DNA of 44,524 nt, from NCBI GenBank assembly GCA_964542055.1, contig CAZITB010000007.1:1-44524 (forward strand), in the 5' to 3' direction. A model generated the notes under the pieces. The model was given only the letters and a program-made list of their open reading frames with translations. It searched no databases and had not been told where the DNA came from. The stretch is from CAZITB01 sp964542055 (GTDB lineage: Bacteria > Planctomycetota > Phycisphaerae > Sedimentisphaerales > CAMDDF01). Of the stretch, positions 24,092-32,147 are shown piece by piece. A program made the translations under genes and the position numbers. Numbering within the stretch: position 1 is the stretch's first letter; every line of letters begins with the position of its first letter.

Positions 24092-26677
24092 TTAGACTTT
24101 TTCAAACCGGAATCGATGATGTTCGCCGATTACTTTGATTTTATCGCCTTCTGTTATATTTCCTGCGATAATTTCCGATGCAAGCGGGTTTTCAATCTTC
24201 TGCTGAATCACTCGTTTTAGAGGTCTTGCACCATAAGCAGGGTCAAGGCCCTCTGCCATCAGCAGATCTTTTGCGCTCTGGTCAACTTCAAGTTTATACT
24301 TCTTATCTTTAAGTCTTTGAGCCAGCTCACGAAGCTGTATCTCGATAATCTGCCCAAGCTGATTTTTGCTCAAAGTATGGAAAACGATCGTTTCGTCGAT
24401 ACGGTTAAGAAATTCGGGCCTGAAGTATTTTTTCAGTTCATCTTTAACATGTGCTTCAATTTCCCAATCGGCACCTGCTTCACTGGTAAGCTGCTGAATA
24501 TGCTCACTGGCGATATTGCTGGTCATGATTATAACCGTATTTTTGAAATCAACAGTTCTTCCCTTGCCGTCAGTCAATCTTCCATCGTCGAAGACTTGCA
24601 AAAGAACATTAAAAACATCGCGATGTGCCTTTTCAATTTCATCAAAGAGCACAACCGAATAAGGCCTTCGCCTTATAGATTCGGTAAGTCTTCCGCCTTC
24701 TTCAAAGCCGACGTAACCGGGAGGCGAACCGATAAGACGTGCAACCGAATGCTGCTCCATATACTCGCTCATGTCTATTCGTGTCATGGCATTTTCATCA
24801 TTGAACATAAACTGTGCCAAAGCTTTGGAAAGTTCTGTTTTACCAACACCGGTTGGCCCTAAAAATAGAAAAACACCAATCGGTCTGTTTGGATCGCCCA
24901 AGCCCGCGCGGCTTCGACGAACAGCATTGCAAACTGCCGCCACAGCATCATTTTGGCCGACAACACGCTTGCCGATCTCGATTTCCATTCTGGCTAATCG
25001 TTCCTTTTCGCCCGAAAGCAGCCTTACAATCGGTATATTGGTCCATTTGCTGACCACTTCAGCTATTTGCTCTTCGTTAACCTCGTTTTGAATCATCTGG
25101 GACTTATCAGAATTGCCGATAGCTTGTTCTTTTTCCTCAAGCTCTTTATTCAGGTTCAAAATCGTTTCATATTTCAAACGTGCAGCTTCCTCAAGTTTGC
25201 CCTGGCGCTGGGCCTGATCAAGCCTTGTATGGGCATCTTCGATCTGCTTTTTCAAATCCTTTATTACATCGATTTGTTTTTTTTCGTCTTCCCATTGCGC
25301 GGTCAGGCGGTCATTTTCTTCCTGCAGATTCGCAAGCTCTTTCTCTGTATTTTCCAATGTTTTCTTGCTTGCAGGATCAGATTCCTTCTTCAACGCTTCT
25401 CGCTCGATCTGAAGCTGCATTATCCGTCTTCTTATATTATCAAGATCAGCAGGCAGAGAATCATTTTCGATTCTCAACCTCGATGCAGCTTCATCTATCA
25501 AATCGATCGCTTTGTCAGGCAAGAAACGATCCGTGATATACCTGTTGGACAAAGTCGCAGCAGCCACTAACGCGGCATCGGTAATCCTTACGCCGTGATG
25601 CGCATCGTAACGATCTTTCAATCCGCGTAAAATTGCGATGGTTTCCTCAACTGAAGGGGCATCGACCATGATCGGCTGAAAACGTCTTTCAAGTGCAGCG
25701 TCTTTTTCGATATGTTTTCTGTATTCATCAATCGTTGTCGCACCAATGCATCGCAGTTCACCTCTGGCAAGCGACGGTTTCAACAGATTGCCCGCGTCAA
25801 CAGACCCTTCGGTTTTGCCTGCACCAACTATCGTATGCAGCTCATCAATAAATAAAATGATCTGACCATTGGCACTGGTTACTTCTTTTAAAACCGCCTT
25901 AAATCGGTCCTCGAATTCGCCGCGAAACTTTGTCCCAGCGATAAGTGAACCCATGTCTAAAGCCACTACCCGCTTATCTTTCAAGCCCGTCGGCACATCA
26001 CCTGCAACAATTCGCTGAGCAAGACCTTCGACTATTGCGGTTTTACCCACGCCGGGCTCACCGATGAGAACAGGATTGTTCTTAGTTCTCCTGTTAAGGA
26101 CCTGCATGCATCTGCGGATTTCATCTTCCCGCCCAATAACCGGGTCCAGCTTTCCTGTTCGAGCCATTTCAAGCAGGTCAATTCCATATTTCTCCAAAGC
26201 GTTCATTTTCGCTTCAGGCGAAGAATCGGTTACTTTTTGTCCGCCTCTTATCTTTTTCAAAACCGCCTCAATCTGCTCAACGTTGATCGAATTTAGCTTT
26301 AAAATTTCCTGAGCCTTGCTTTTGTTGGCCGCAAGGGCGATAAAGAGATGTTCTACGCTTAGATAATCATCTCCCATTTTGTCCGCCCGGTTCTGCGCAT
26401 CGAGGACGACCTGGTTAAATTCCATCTCCGGCATTATCATCTGGCCCGAAGTTGTCCCTTTGGGCAGACGGGCGATTTCATCGTTGACCATTTGTTCTAA
26501 ACGGGTAACTTTGGTCCCGATTTTGCTCAAAATCGAACGAACTATTCCTTCTTCGTCTTCCAGCAAAGCCGAAAGCAAATGAAGGGTTGACATTACCGTA
26601 TCCGAATTGGACATGGCTTTTTGCTGGGCCGTTGCAAGGGCTTCCTGTGCTTTGATCGTAATTTTATCAAATTTCAT
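24092..26677 (-). CDS. clpB: ATP-dependent chaperone ClpB
   Basis: This Hsp100 disaggregase works with DnaK to rescue aggregated proteins. The order is an N-domain (about 1-145), D1 with Walker A GEPGVGKTA near 204-212, the long coiled-coil M-domain (about 400-525) that separates ClpB from ClpC, and D2 with Walker A GPTGVGKTE near 606-614. The length of 861 is normal. The ATG follows ATGAGGTTTATAT, giving a GAGG ribosome-binding site. A TATAAT occurs on the minus strand at 26708-26703 but lacks a good -35 box, so I do not call a promoter. No CIRCE inverted repeat is visible in the 228 bases upstream. DnaK, DnaJ and GrpE are not in the window. Confidence 0.96.
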   Translation of the reverse strand: MKFDKITIKAQEALATAQQKAMSNSDTVMSTLHLLSALLEDEEGIVRSILSKIGTKVTRLEQMVNDEIARLPKGTTSGQMIMPEMEFNQVVLDAQNRADKMGDDYLSVEHLFIALAANKSKAQEILKLNSINVEQIEAVLKKIRGGQKVTDSSPEAKMNALEKYGIDLLEMARTGKLDPVIGREDEIRRCMQVLNRRTKNNPVLIGEPGVGKTAIVEGLAQRIVAGDVPTGLKDKRVVALDMGSLIAGTKFRGEFEDRFKAVLKEVTSANGQIILFIDELHTIVGAGKTEGSVDAGNLLKPSLARGELRCIGATTIDEYRKHIEKDAALERRFQPIMVDAPSVEETIAILRGLKDRYDAHHGVRITDAALVAAATLSNRYITDRFLPDKAIDLIDEAASRLRIENDSLPADLDNIRRRIMQLQIEREALKKESDPASKKTLENTEKELANLQEENDRLTAQWEDEKKQIDVIKDLKKQIEDAHTRLDQAQRQGKLEEAARLKYETILNLNKELEEKEQAIGNSDKSQMIQNEVNEEQIAEVVSKWTNIPIVRLLSGEKERLARMEIEIGKRVVGQNDAVAAVCNAVRRSRAGLGDPNRPIGVFLFLGPTGVGKTELSKALAQFMFNDENAMTRIDMSEYMEQHSVARLIGSPPGYVGFEEGGRLTESIRRRPYSVVLFDEIEKAHRDVFNVLLQVFDDGRLTDGKGRTVDFKNTVIIMTSNIASEHIQQLTSEAGADWEIEAHVKDELKKYFRPEFLNRIDETIVFHTLSKNQLGQIIEIQLRELAQRLKDKKYKLEVDQSAKDLLMAEGLDPAYGARPLKRVIQQKIENPLASEIIAGNITEGDKIKVIGEHHRFRFEKV

Positions 26678-26852
26678 ATATAAACCTCATTTCAACTAAC
26701 TATTATACAAACAATATCAAGCAACGGCTGTTCCAGTTTGCGTTTTACTTATAAATGCTTGTAAAATAGTGATTTAACTTTTCAGAGCTCACTGTCACAA
26801 TGGCAGATAAACTGCAAAGTCAGGTAATAAGGACCGAACAAAAAGAAATATC

Positions 26853-26882
26853 TTGTAATCTGATAGTTTTCTTCTATACAAT
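26853..26882 (+). promoter_or_regulatory. Weak promoter candidate for the antiporter gene
   Basis: TTGTAA (26853-26858) and TACAAT (26877-26882) are separated by 18 bases, about 24 bases before the antiporter start. Each box has five of six consensus positions. Confidence 0.35.
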
Positions 26883-26905
26883 AAATCTTTTTTTAAGGGT
26901 AAAAA

Positions 26906-28588
26906 ATGATTTTCCCATTTGCGATGATTGAAATTCATATAGGAATACTTGTACTGCTTGGGATCGGTGTTCTTGGCGGAGCGTTAGGTGCATGGTTTTT
27001 TCAAAAAATCAAAATCCCACAGGTTGTTGGATATATAGCGTTTGGAATTTTAATTGGCAAAAGCGGTTTTCAACTTCTTAATGCCCAACATTTTGAAAAA
27101 TTATATTCTTTTACATGGTTTGCCCTTGGGCTGATCGGTTTTCTGGTGGGGGGCGAGCTGAAACTCGATACATTCCGTAAATACGGCAAACAGTTTGTTC
27201 AGATTTTGATATGGGAAGGGATTCTGGCGTTTTTGTTCGTTTCAGTTTCAACTTTTGCGGTTATTTACTTTCTAACGCATAATTTGGCAGCTGGCTTAGC
27301 GGCAGGTGTGGTCTTTGGAGCAATAGCATCAGCGACTGACCCTGCTTCAACAGTTGAAGTCCTTTGGGAATACCGGTCGCGAGGGGTATTGACCACTACG
27401 ATAATCGCGATAGTTGCGTTGGACGATGCACTTGCGATGACCCTTTATGGGATAGGAACCAGTTTCGCTGAGATGCTCATAGGTAACGGTACCAGCATGG
27501 CAGGGCACATGCTTGGAATCGCCATTGAACTGGGCGGATCAATCGTTTTTGGCCTGGCTGCGGGGGCGATAATGGTTTTATTTATGCGGTACCTGCACAA
27601 GAAAAACGAGAGGATGCTTGCGATTGCAATCGGTATGCTCTTACTTATTATAGGCCTTTCTAACACTTTAAAACTGGATGTAATACTTGTTACCATGTCA
27701 ATGGGCTTTATTATCGTCAATCTTACACCTCACAGAAGCGAAGAACTGGTTGCGGTGGTCAGAAGTTTTTCTGGGCCGATTTACGTTATGTTTTTTGTGC
27801 TTGTCGGTGCAAGATTAGGCATAAACAACATGCCTTTGTGGCTTTGGGCAATAGTCATTTTATATGTCCTGGGCAGAAGCGGGGGCAAGATTCTGGGCTG
27901 TTATATCGGTGCAAGAATATCTGGTGCCGCGCCTGTTGTCCAAAAGTATTCGGGGATGGGGATACTGGCGCAAGGCGGTGTTGCAATCGGATTATCGATT
28001 ATGGCAAGCGAGCACATGGGCGATGTTTTCGTTACTGAAACTTTATCTTTGGGAGAACTGATCATCTCGGGAGTAACTGCGACAACGTTCATCGTTCAGA
28101 TAATCGGACCGGCTATGGCCAAATTGAGCATAAAGCTGGCAAAGGAAAACGACCGAAATATTACCGACGAGGACATTATGGAACAGGTAAAAGTTTCCGA
28201 GACAGCTGTTATTCCTATCGAATCTTTCCAGCTGACTGATAAAGTAAGCCAGGTCGTCAAAAGATTTTCTCAGGGAGAGTACCTTGCGTATCCGGTCGTT
28301 GACAAAGCTGGAAAATTGGCAGGACTGCTCGCATTCGACCAGATCAAGAGCATTGTTTTGGATAGCGACAGTTGGGATTGGCTTTTGGTAGCTGATGTTT
28401 ACGACAGTGACATAGAAGGGATATCCTTAAACGACAACATATCACAGGCATGGCATAAAATTCAGGACACCGGTGTTGAGCCTTTGCCGGTATTAAATGA
28501 TGATTTGACCCCCGCTGGGCTGATAGATTCCAGGATGATTAAGAAAAAAATCGAGGTTGAAAGTTTGAATTTGATGGCAAATGTATAA
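26906..28588 (+). CDS. Na+/H+ (cation:proton) antiporter with C-terminal CBS domains
   Basis: This 560-residue protein has about 12 membrane helices in the first 410 residues, in the cation:proton antiporter superfamily. The SATDPASTVEVLWEY segment near 145-159 and VALDDALAMTLYG near 172 (the Asp-Asp pair expected for cation binding) resemble NhaP/KefB-type exchangers. The last 130 residues (about 430-555) are cytoplasmic and look like a pair of CBS domains (YLAYPVVDKAGKLAGLLAFD, then VEPLPVLNDDLTPAGLID), which usually sense adenine nucleotides. AAGGG seven bases upstream supports ATG 26906. Transported ion and the CBS ligand are inferred from family, not shown. Confidence 0.87.
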   Translation: MIFPFAMIEIHIGILVLLGIGVLGGALGAWFFQKIKIPQVVGYIAFGILIGKSGFQLLNAQHFEKLYSFTWFALGLIGFLVGGELKLDTFRKYGKQFVQILIWEGILAFLFVSVSTFAVIYFLTHNLAAGLAAGVVFGAIASATDPASTVEVLWEYRSRGVLTTTIIAIVALDDALAMTLYGIGTSFAEMLIGNGTSMAGHMLGIAIELGGSIVFGLAAGAIMVLFMRYLHKKNERMLAIAIGMLLLIIGLSNTLKLDVILVTMSMGFIIVNLTPHRSEELVAVVRSFSGPIYVMFFVLVGARLGINNMPLWLWAIVILYVLGRSGGKILGCYIGARISGAAPVVQKYSGMGILAQGGVAIGLSIMASEHMGDVFVTETLSLGELIISGVTATTFIVQIIGPAMAKLSIKLAKENDRNITDEDIMEQVKVSETAVIPIESFQLTDKVSQVVKRFSQGEYLAYPVVDKAGKLAGLLAFDQIKSIVLDSDSWDWLLVADVYDSDIEGISLNDNISQAWHKIQDTGVEPLPVLNDDLTPAGLIDSRMIKKKIEVESLNLMANV

Positions 28589-28663
28589 AATTTGCAATAA
28601 ACTTCATCTTTTCTACGTCTTCTATTACGAAAGTAAAAATAATTTTTAAAAAAGGAGACACAA

Positions 28664-29098
28664 ATGAAAAAAACATTAATTATTTCAATCTTGTTGGCGG
28701 TTATGGCGATCCCTTCCTACATGTCTTTTGCCGAAAAAAACGACAAAGAAAGTGAAGAAAGAGGCAGCAATGTTCGAACTGAGCGTCGTGAGCATATGCG
28801 TGAAAGAATGCAGCACAGAAGAGAACAAATGGATCAACGCAAAGAGCAGATGAAAAAAAATCATCAGGAATTTATGGAACAGCTCAAAAGCATTCGCGAG
28901 ACAGCTAAAGATGAAGGAGCGGAAGAAACAGTTGAAAAACTTGACCAGTTGATAGACCGTATGGAAAAAAGAGCCGCCCAAGCCAAAGAGAGATACAAAG
29001 AAATGCAGGAAAAAAGAGAACAAATGAGAGAAAATAGGCAACAGCGGCGTGAAAACTGCCCCCGCCAAAAAGATTCGTGTTCCCGAAAACAAGATTAG
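28664..29098 (+). CDS. Secreted, highly charged helical protein, unrecognised
   Basis: A 144-residue protein with a clear signal peptide (MKKTLIISILLAVMAI..., about residues 1-23), so it is exported. The mature part is almost entirely Glu, Lys, Arg, Gln and Met in a single long helix with heptad-like character (for example KRAAQAKERYKEMQEKREQM), and ends with a short Cys-containing tail (CPRQKDSCSRK). I recognise no family; the composition is reminiscent of Spy/CpxP-like periplasmic helical proteins, but the LTxxQ motif is absent. A strong AAAGGAGAC ribosome-binding site and a terminator frame it as a single-gene unit. Confidence 0.75.
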   Translation: MKKTLIISILLAVMAIPSYMSFAEKNDKESEERGSNVRTERREHMRERMQHRREQMDQRKEQMKKNHQEFMEQLKSIRETAKDEGAEETVEKLDQLIDRMEKRAAQAKERYKEMQEKREQMRENRQQRRENCPRQKDSCSRKQD

Positions 29099-29114
29099 TA
29101 CTTAAATATGGATT

Positions 29115-29142
29115 AAAGGCCGTTTTTAACGGCCTTTTTTTT
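29115..29142 (+). terminator. Intrinsic terminator after the charged secreted protein
   Basis: AAAGGCCGTT (29115-29124) and AACGGCCTTT (29128-29137) form a perfect 10-bp stem with a TTT loop and a following T-run. Confidence 0.9.
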
Positions 29143-29159
29143 GTCCATATAATTTTTTA

Positions 29160-29188
29160 TTGATTTATTCATCCTTAAGATTTATTCT
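29160..29188 (+). promoter_or_regulatory. Weak promoter candidate for manC
   Basis: TTGATT (29160-29165) and TATTCT (29183-29188) have a 17-base spacer and lie just after the preceding terminator, 40 bases before the gene. Confidence 0.35.
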
Positions 29189-29227
29189 GGTAATTTAATC
29201 AAAACCAGAAACTTATAGGGTTGCGTT

Positions 29228-30316
29228 ATGGATTATGCTGTTATATTAGCTGGTGGAACAGGCAAAAGATTATGGCCTTTGAGCAGAGAAAAAAGACCTA
29301 AACAGGTTTTGAAGCTGCTAAATGGTCAAACACTCCTGAGACAATGTTACGAAAGATTGTCACCGATTTTTGATGACAGAAATATACTCATACTCACAAA
29401 TGCCGGTTATTGTGATGTTGTCCGGGAATCTCTTCCCGAAGTACCTTTCGATAACGTAATCGCCGAGCCAGCAGTTCGCGACACTATGGGAGCGATTGCC
29501 ATGGCCGCGGGTGTTTTGACGAAGTTCGACCCCAATGCAACAATGGCCATTCTGACAGCCGACCAGATTATCGAACCCGCACCAGTTCTTCAAAATGCCG
29601 TAAGTGACGCTTTGAAGTTTGTAAAATCCAACCCCAAATCGCTGGTTACTTTTGGCATAGAACCTAACTTTCCAAGTACTCAGCTGGGATACATAAAGCT
29701 TGGCGAAAAAGCTGATTTCGAAGCATCTGAAAATCCAATCTATTCGGTAGCCTCATTCAAAGAAAAGCCCGATATAAAAACAGCCACTGATTACGTTCAA
29801 TCTGGCCAATATTGCTGGAATTCGGGTATGTTCGTCTGGAAAGCGTCAAGGGTTCTCGAACTTATCTATAAGAATATACCTGCAGCAAAAGAAATCATTA
29901 TAAGCATCCAAAAAGCATGGCAAACCTCTCTTCAGGAAAAAATACTGAGGGAAAATTTCGTCAAACTGCCGAAAATCAGCATCGATTATGCAGTGATGGA
30001 AAATGCCAGCGATGTTTACGGGATCCGGCTAAATTGCAGATGGCTCGATATGGGATCTTTTGCTGCCTTGGCAGACATAATCAAATCGGACAAAAACAAT
30101 AATATAGTCGTCGCAGGTCATTCACAATTAATCGACTGCAAAAACAATATAATTGTCACAGAAGATAAAGACCATCTGATCGCGGCAATTGGATTGGAAA
30201 ACATGGTTGTAGCCCATAGCCCCGACGCAACATTGGTTTGCCCCCTGGATGACACGCAAAAACTTAAAGAGCTGATCGCAATCATCAAAGAAAAAATGGG
30301 CGATAAATTCCTTTAA
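29228..30316 (+). CDS. manC: Mannose-1-phosphate guanylyltransferase
   Basis: This enzyme makes GDP-mannose from mannose-1-phosphate and GTP for glycan synthesis. The nucleotide-binding signature LAGGTGKRLWPLSREKRPKQ lies at residues 7-26. TADQII near 116 takes the place of the PADH-type metal-binding segment. FKEKPD near 175, WNSGMFVWKAS near 199 and SIDYAVMENA near 250 are also typical. At 362 residues it is the single-domain form, lacking the C-terminal isomerase domain of long bifunctional ManC/AlgA. The stop shares one base with the start of ruvX. The ribosome-binding site is weak. Confidence 0.92.
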   Translation: MDYAVILAGGTGKRLWPLSREKRPKQVLKLLNGQTLLRQCYERLSPIFDDRNILILTNAGYCDVVRESLPEVPFDNVIAEPAVRDTMGAIAMAAGVLTKFDPNATMAILTADQIIEPAPVLQNAVSDALKFVKSNPKSLVTFGIEPNFPSTQLGYIKLGEKADFEASENPIYSVASFKEKPDIKTATDYVQSGQYCWNSGMFVWKASRVLELIYKNIPAAKEIIISIQKAWQTSLQEKILRENFVKLPKISIDYAVMENASDVYGIRLNCRWLDMGSFAALADIIKSDKNNNIVVAGHSQLIDCKNNIIVTEDKDHLIAAIGLENMVVAHSPDATLVCPLDDTQKLKELIAIIKEKMGDKFL

Positions 30317-30732
30317 TGCGTTATTTAGCGATAGATTACGGCCAAAAGAGAACAGGGCTGGCGATTTGTGACCCTGACGAAATTATATGTTCGCCGTTGG
30401 AAGTGATAAATTCACCTGCCGGCTTGATCGATAAGATACTCCAAATCATCAAATCTTACCAGGTGCAAGCTGTTATAATTGGCTTACCTCTCAATATGGA
30501 CGGTTCACAAGGACAACAAGCTAAAATAACCCGCCAATTTGCACAAAATTTAAAAACTGCCGCGGCGGATATTCCCATTTATTTCCAGGATGAACGTTTG
30601 AGCAGCTATAAAGCTCATGACAAAATAGCTGATGCACAGTTTACAAACAAAAAAAAGAAAAAACGTATCGATGCCATCGCTGCAGCAGAAATACTGAGAG
30701 CGTTCCTGGATTCGCGAACCAATAACCAATAA
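30316..30732 (+). CDS. ruvX: Putative Holliday junction resolvase RuvX (YqgF)
   Basis: This 138-residue RNase H-fold protein belongs to the YqgF/RuvX family, linked to pre-16S rRNA processing and Holliday-junction cleavage. Family motifs are AIDYGQKRTGLAICD at residues 5-19 with the first catalytic Asp, IIGLPLNMDGS near 53-63, FQDERLSS near 96, and DAIAAAEIL near the end. The length is normal. Its start shares one base with the manC stop (TAATG), so the two are translationally coupled. Confidence 0.92.
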   Translation: MRYLAIDYGQKRTGLAICDPDEIICSPLEVINSPAGLIDKILQIIKSYQVQAVIIGLPLNMDGSQGQQAKITRQFAQNLKTAAADIPIYFQDERLSSYKAHDKIADAQFTNKKKKKRIDAIAAAEILRAFLDSRTNNQ

Positions 30733-30767
30733 AATGGACCCTTAATAATTCAAGACAAAAAATGGTA

Positions 30768-30795
30768 TTGCATTTTATTTACAGAAACATATAAT
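30768..30795 (+). promoter_or_regulatory. Sigma-70 promoter candidate for the TPR-alphaCTD gene
   Basis: TTGCAT (30768-30773) and a perfect TATAAT (30790-30795) are separated by 16 bases. The start codon is about 50 bases further on, giving a 43-nt leader. Confidence 0.55.
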
Positions 30796-30845
30796 AACCT
30801 TTTTAATCGAAATCAAAGTTTCAATTTAAATCGGAGCAAGCAATT

Positions 30846-32138
30846 ATGTCAACAGTTACAGAATCTGGAATCGATTTATTTTCTGGCCAACTGCCTTCAA
30901 AAGATGAGCTTTATAAGCTGTATGAACATGTTAATTCATCTGAAGCTAAGAGAATCAAATTCAGCCAGGCCGCACAGGATGCTGCCCAGCAGGGTAATTA
31001 TTTAGCGGCGGGAATTGCTTTTTCTATTTTAGGAATGGATTCAAAAGCGGTTGAAAACTTAAACAAAGCTGACGATTGTATCGAAAAATTCCAGTATATA
31101 GGATGGTCTCTTCGTAAAATAGGCGATTTCGACCAGGCCTATGAATATGCCCAAAAAGCAGCCAAAAAGTCGGATACTCTTGAAAATAACCTGGAAAAAG
31201 TGGCTATCCTTCGTGATGCCAAAAAGTTCCAGGAAGCTCAAAAAGAGTTGGATAACCATAAATCACTGGAAAACGTCTCAGCTGCGTATCATTACGAAAA
31301 GGCAAGATTGCTTGAGACAACCGGGGATTACCAGCAGGCTATCGAAAACTATGAAGAAGCGATCGAACTTGACCCCGATCACTCCAGAGCACTTTTCCAC
31401 CTTGCGATTGCATGTGATCTAAGAGGAAATGAAGAAGCGGCAATCGACTATTATAAACAGCTCATTGCAAAAAAACCTGTTAACGTAGCCGCACTTTTGA
31501 ATCTTGCCGTACTTTATGAAGAACGCGAAGATTACCATAATGCGGTTTCTTGTGTGAATACCGTTTTGAAATTTCATCCAAATCACGAAAGAGCAATCCT
31601 GTTCAAAAAGGATATCGCCAACTCTATGACGATGGTTTACGATGAAGAAAAAGAAAAAAGAATTGGCAAGCATAATAAAATCCTTGAAATACCGATCAGT
31701 GATTTTGAACTTAGCGTAAGAAGCAGAAATTGCCTGAGGAAAATGAATATTCATACACTTGCGGACCTCGCCAGGATCAGCGAAAGTGAACTTCTAAGCT
31801 ATAAAAATTTCGGTGAGACTTCATTGAAAGAAATCCGCGCAATTATGGAATCCAAGGGACTGAAATTAGGTTCAACCACTGAAGACAATAACCATCAGCT
31901 TGAAGATGAAGAATATTCCGGAGAAGAAAACGAACTGCTTACCAAGCCCATCACTGAACTCGAGCTTAGCGTACGTGCAAAAAAAGCAGTTGAAAGATTG
32001 GGCGGCAGAGTCATCGGCGACCTTACAAGAAGAACCGAAGCCGAATTGCTCGGATGCAAAAATTTCGGCGTTACAAGCCTAAATGAAATAAAACAGGCTT
32101 TGAAGAAATTCGGGCTTGATTTAAGGCAACTTACATAA
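30846..32138 (+). CDS. TPR protein with two RNA polymerase alpha-CTD-like domains
   Basis: This 430-residue cytoplasmic protein joins a tetratricopeptide-repeat array (about residues 40-255; clear units YHYEKARLLETTGDYQQAIE and ALFHLAIACDLRGNEEAAID) to two domains resembling the C-terminal domain of RNA polymerase alpha. These are CTD1 at 282-343 and CTD2 at 367-430, separated by an acidic linker. CTD1 keeps R292, N295 and C296, equivalent to E. coli alpha R265, N268 and C269, the DNA minor-groove contacts. It also keeps the Gly, Ser and Glu of G296, S299 and E302, but has Thr at K298. CTD2 keeps the Arg (R377) but has Lys and Ala at N268 and C269. There is no alpha N-terminal domain, so it is not RpoA. 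A role as a transcription-linked adaptor is inference. GGAGC precedes the ATG. Confidence 0.88.
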   Translation: MSTVTESGIDLFSGQLPSKDELYKLYEHVNSSEAKRIKFSQAAQDAAQQGNYLAAGIAFSILGMDSKAVENLNKADDCIEKFQYIGWSLRKIGDFDQAYEYAQKAAKKSDTLENNLEKVAILRDAKKFQEAQKELDNHKSLENVSAAYHYEKARLLETTGDYQQAIENYEEAIELDPDHSRALFHLAIACDLRGNEEAAIDYYKQLIAKKPVNVAALLNLAVLYEEREDYHNAVSCVNTVLKFHPNHERAILFKKDIANSMTMVYDEEKEKRIGKHNKILEIPISDFELSVRSRNCLRKMNIHTLADLARISESELLSYKNFGETSLKEIRAIMESKGLKLGSTTEDNNHQLEDEEYSGEENELLTKPITELELSVRAKKAVERLGGRVIGDLTRRTEAELLGCKNFGVTSLNEIKQALKKFGLDLRQLT

Positions 32139-32147
32139 AGGTAGTAA

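Noticed and set aside
24317..25570. Several frames of 79-181 codons antisense to clpB
   Set aside because: They are shadows of strong ClpB coding; compositions rich in Phe and Leu with no motifs.
28685..29092. 135-codon antisense frame, Phe/Leu-rich
   Set aside because: It is the complement of a Glu/Lys-rich gene, which gives artificial Phe/Leu-rich products.
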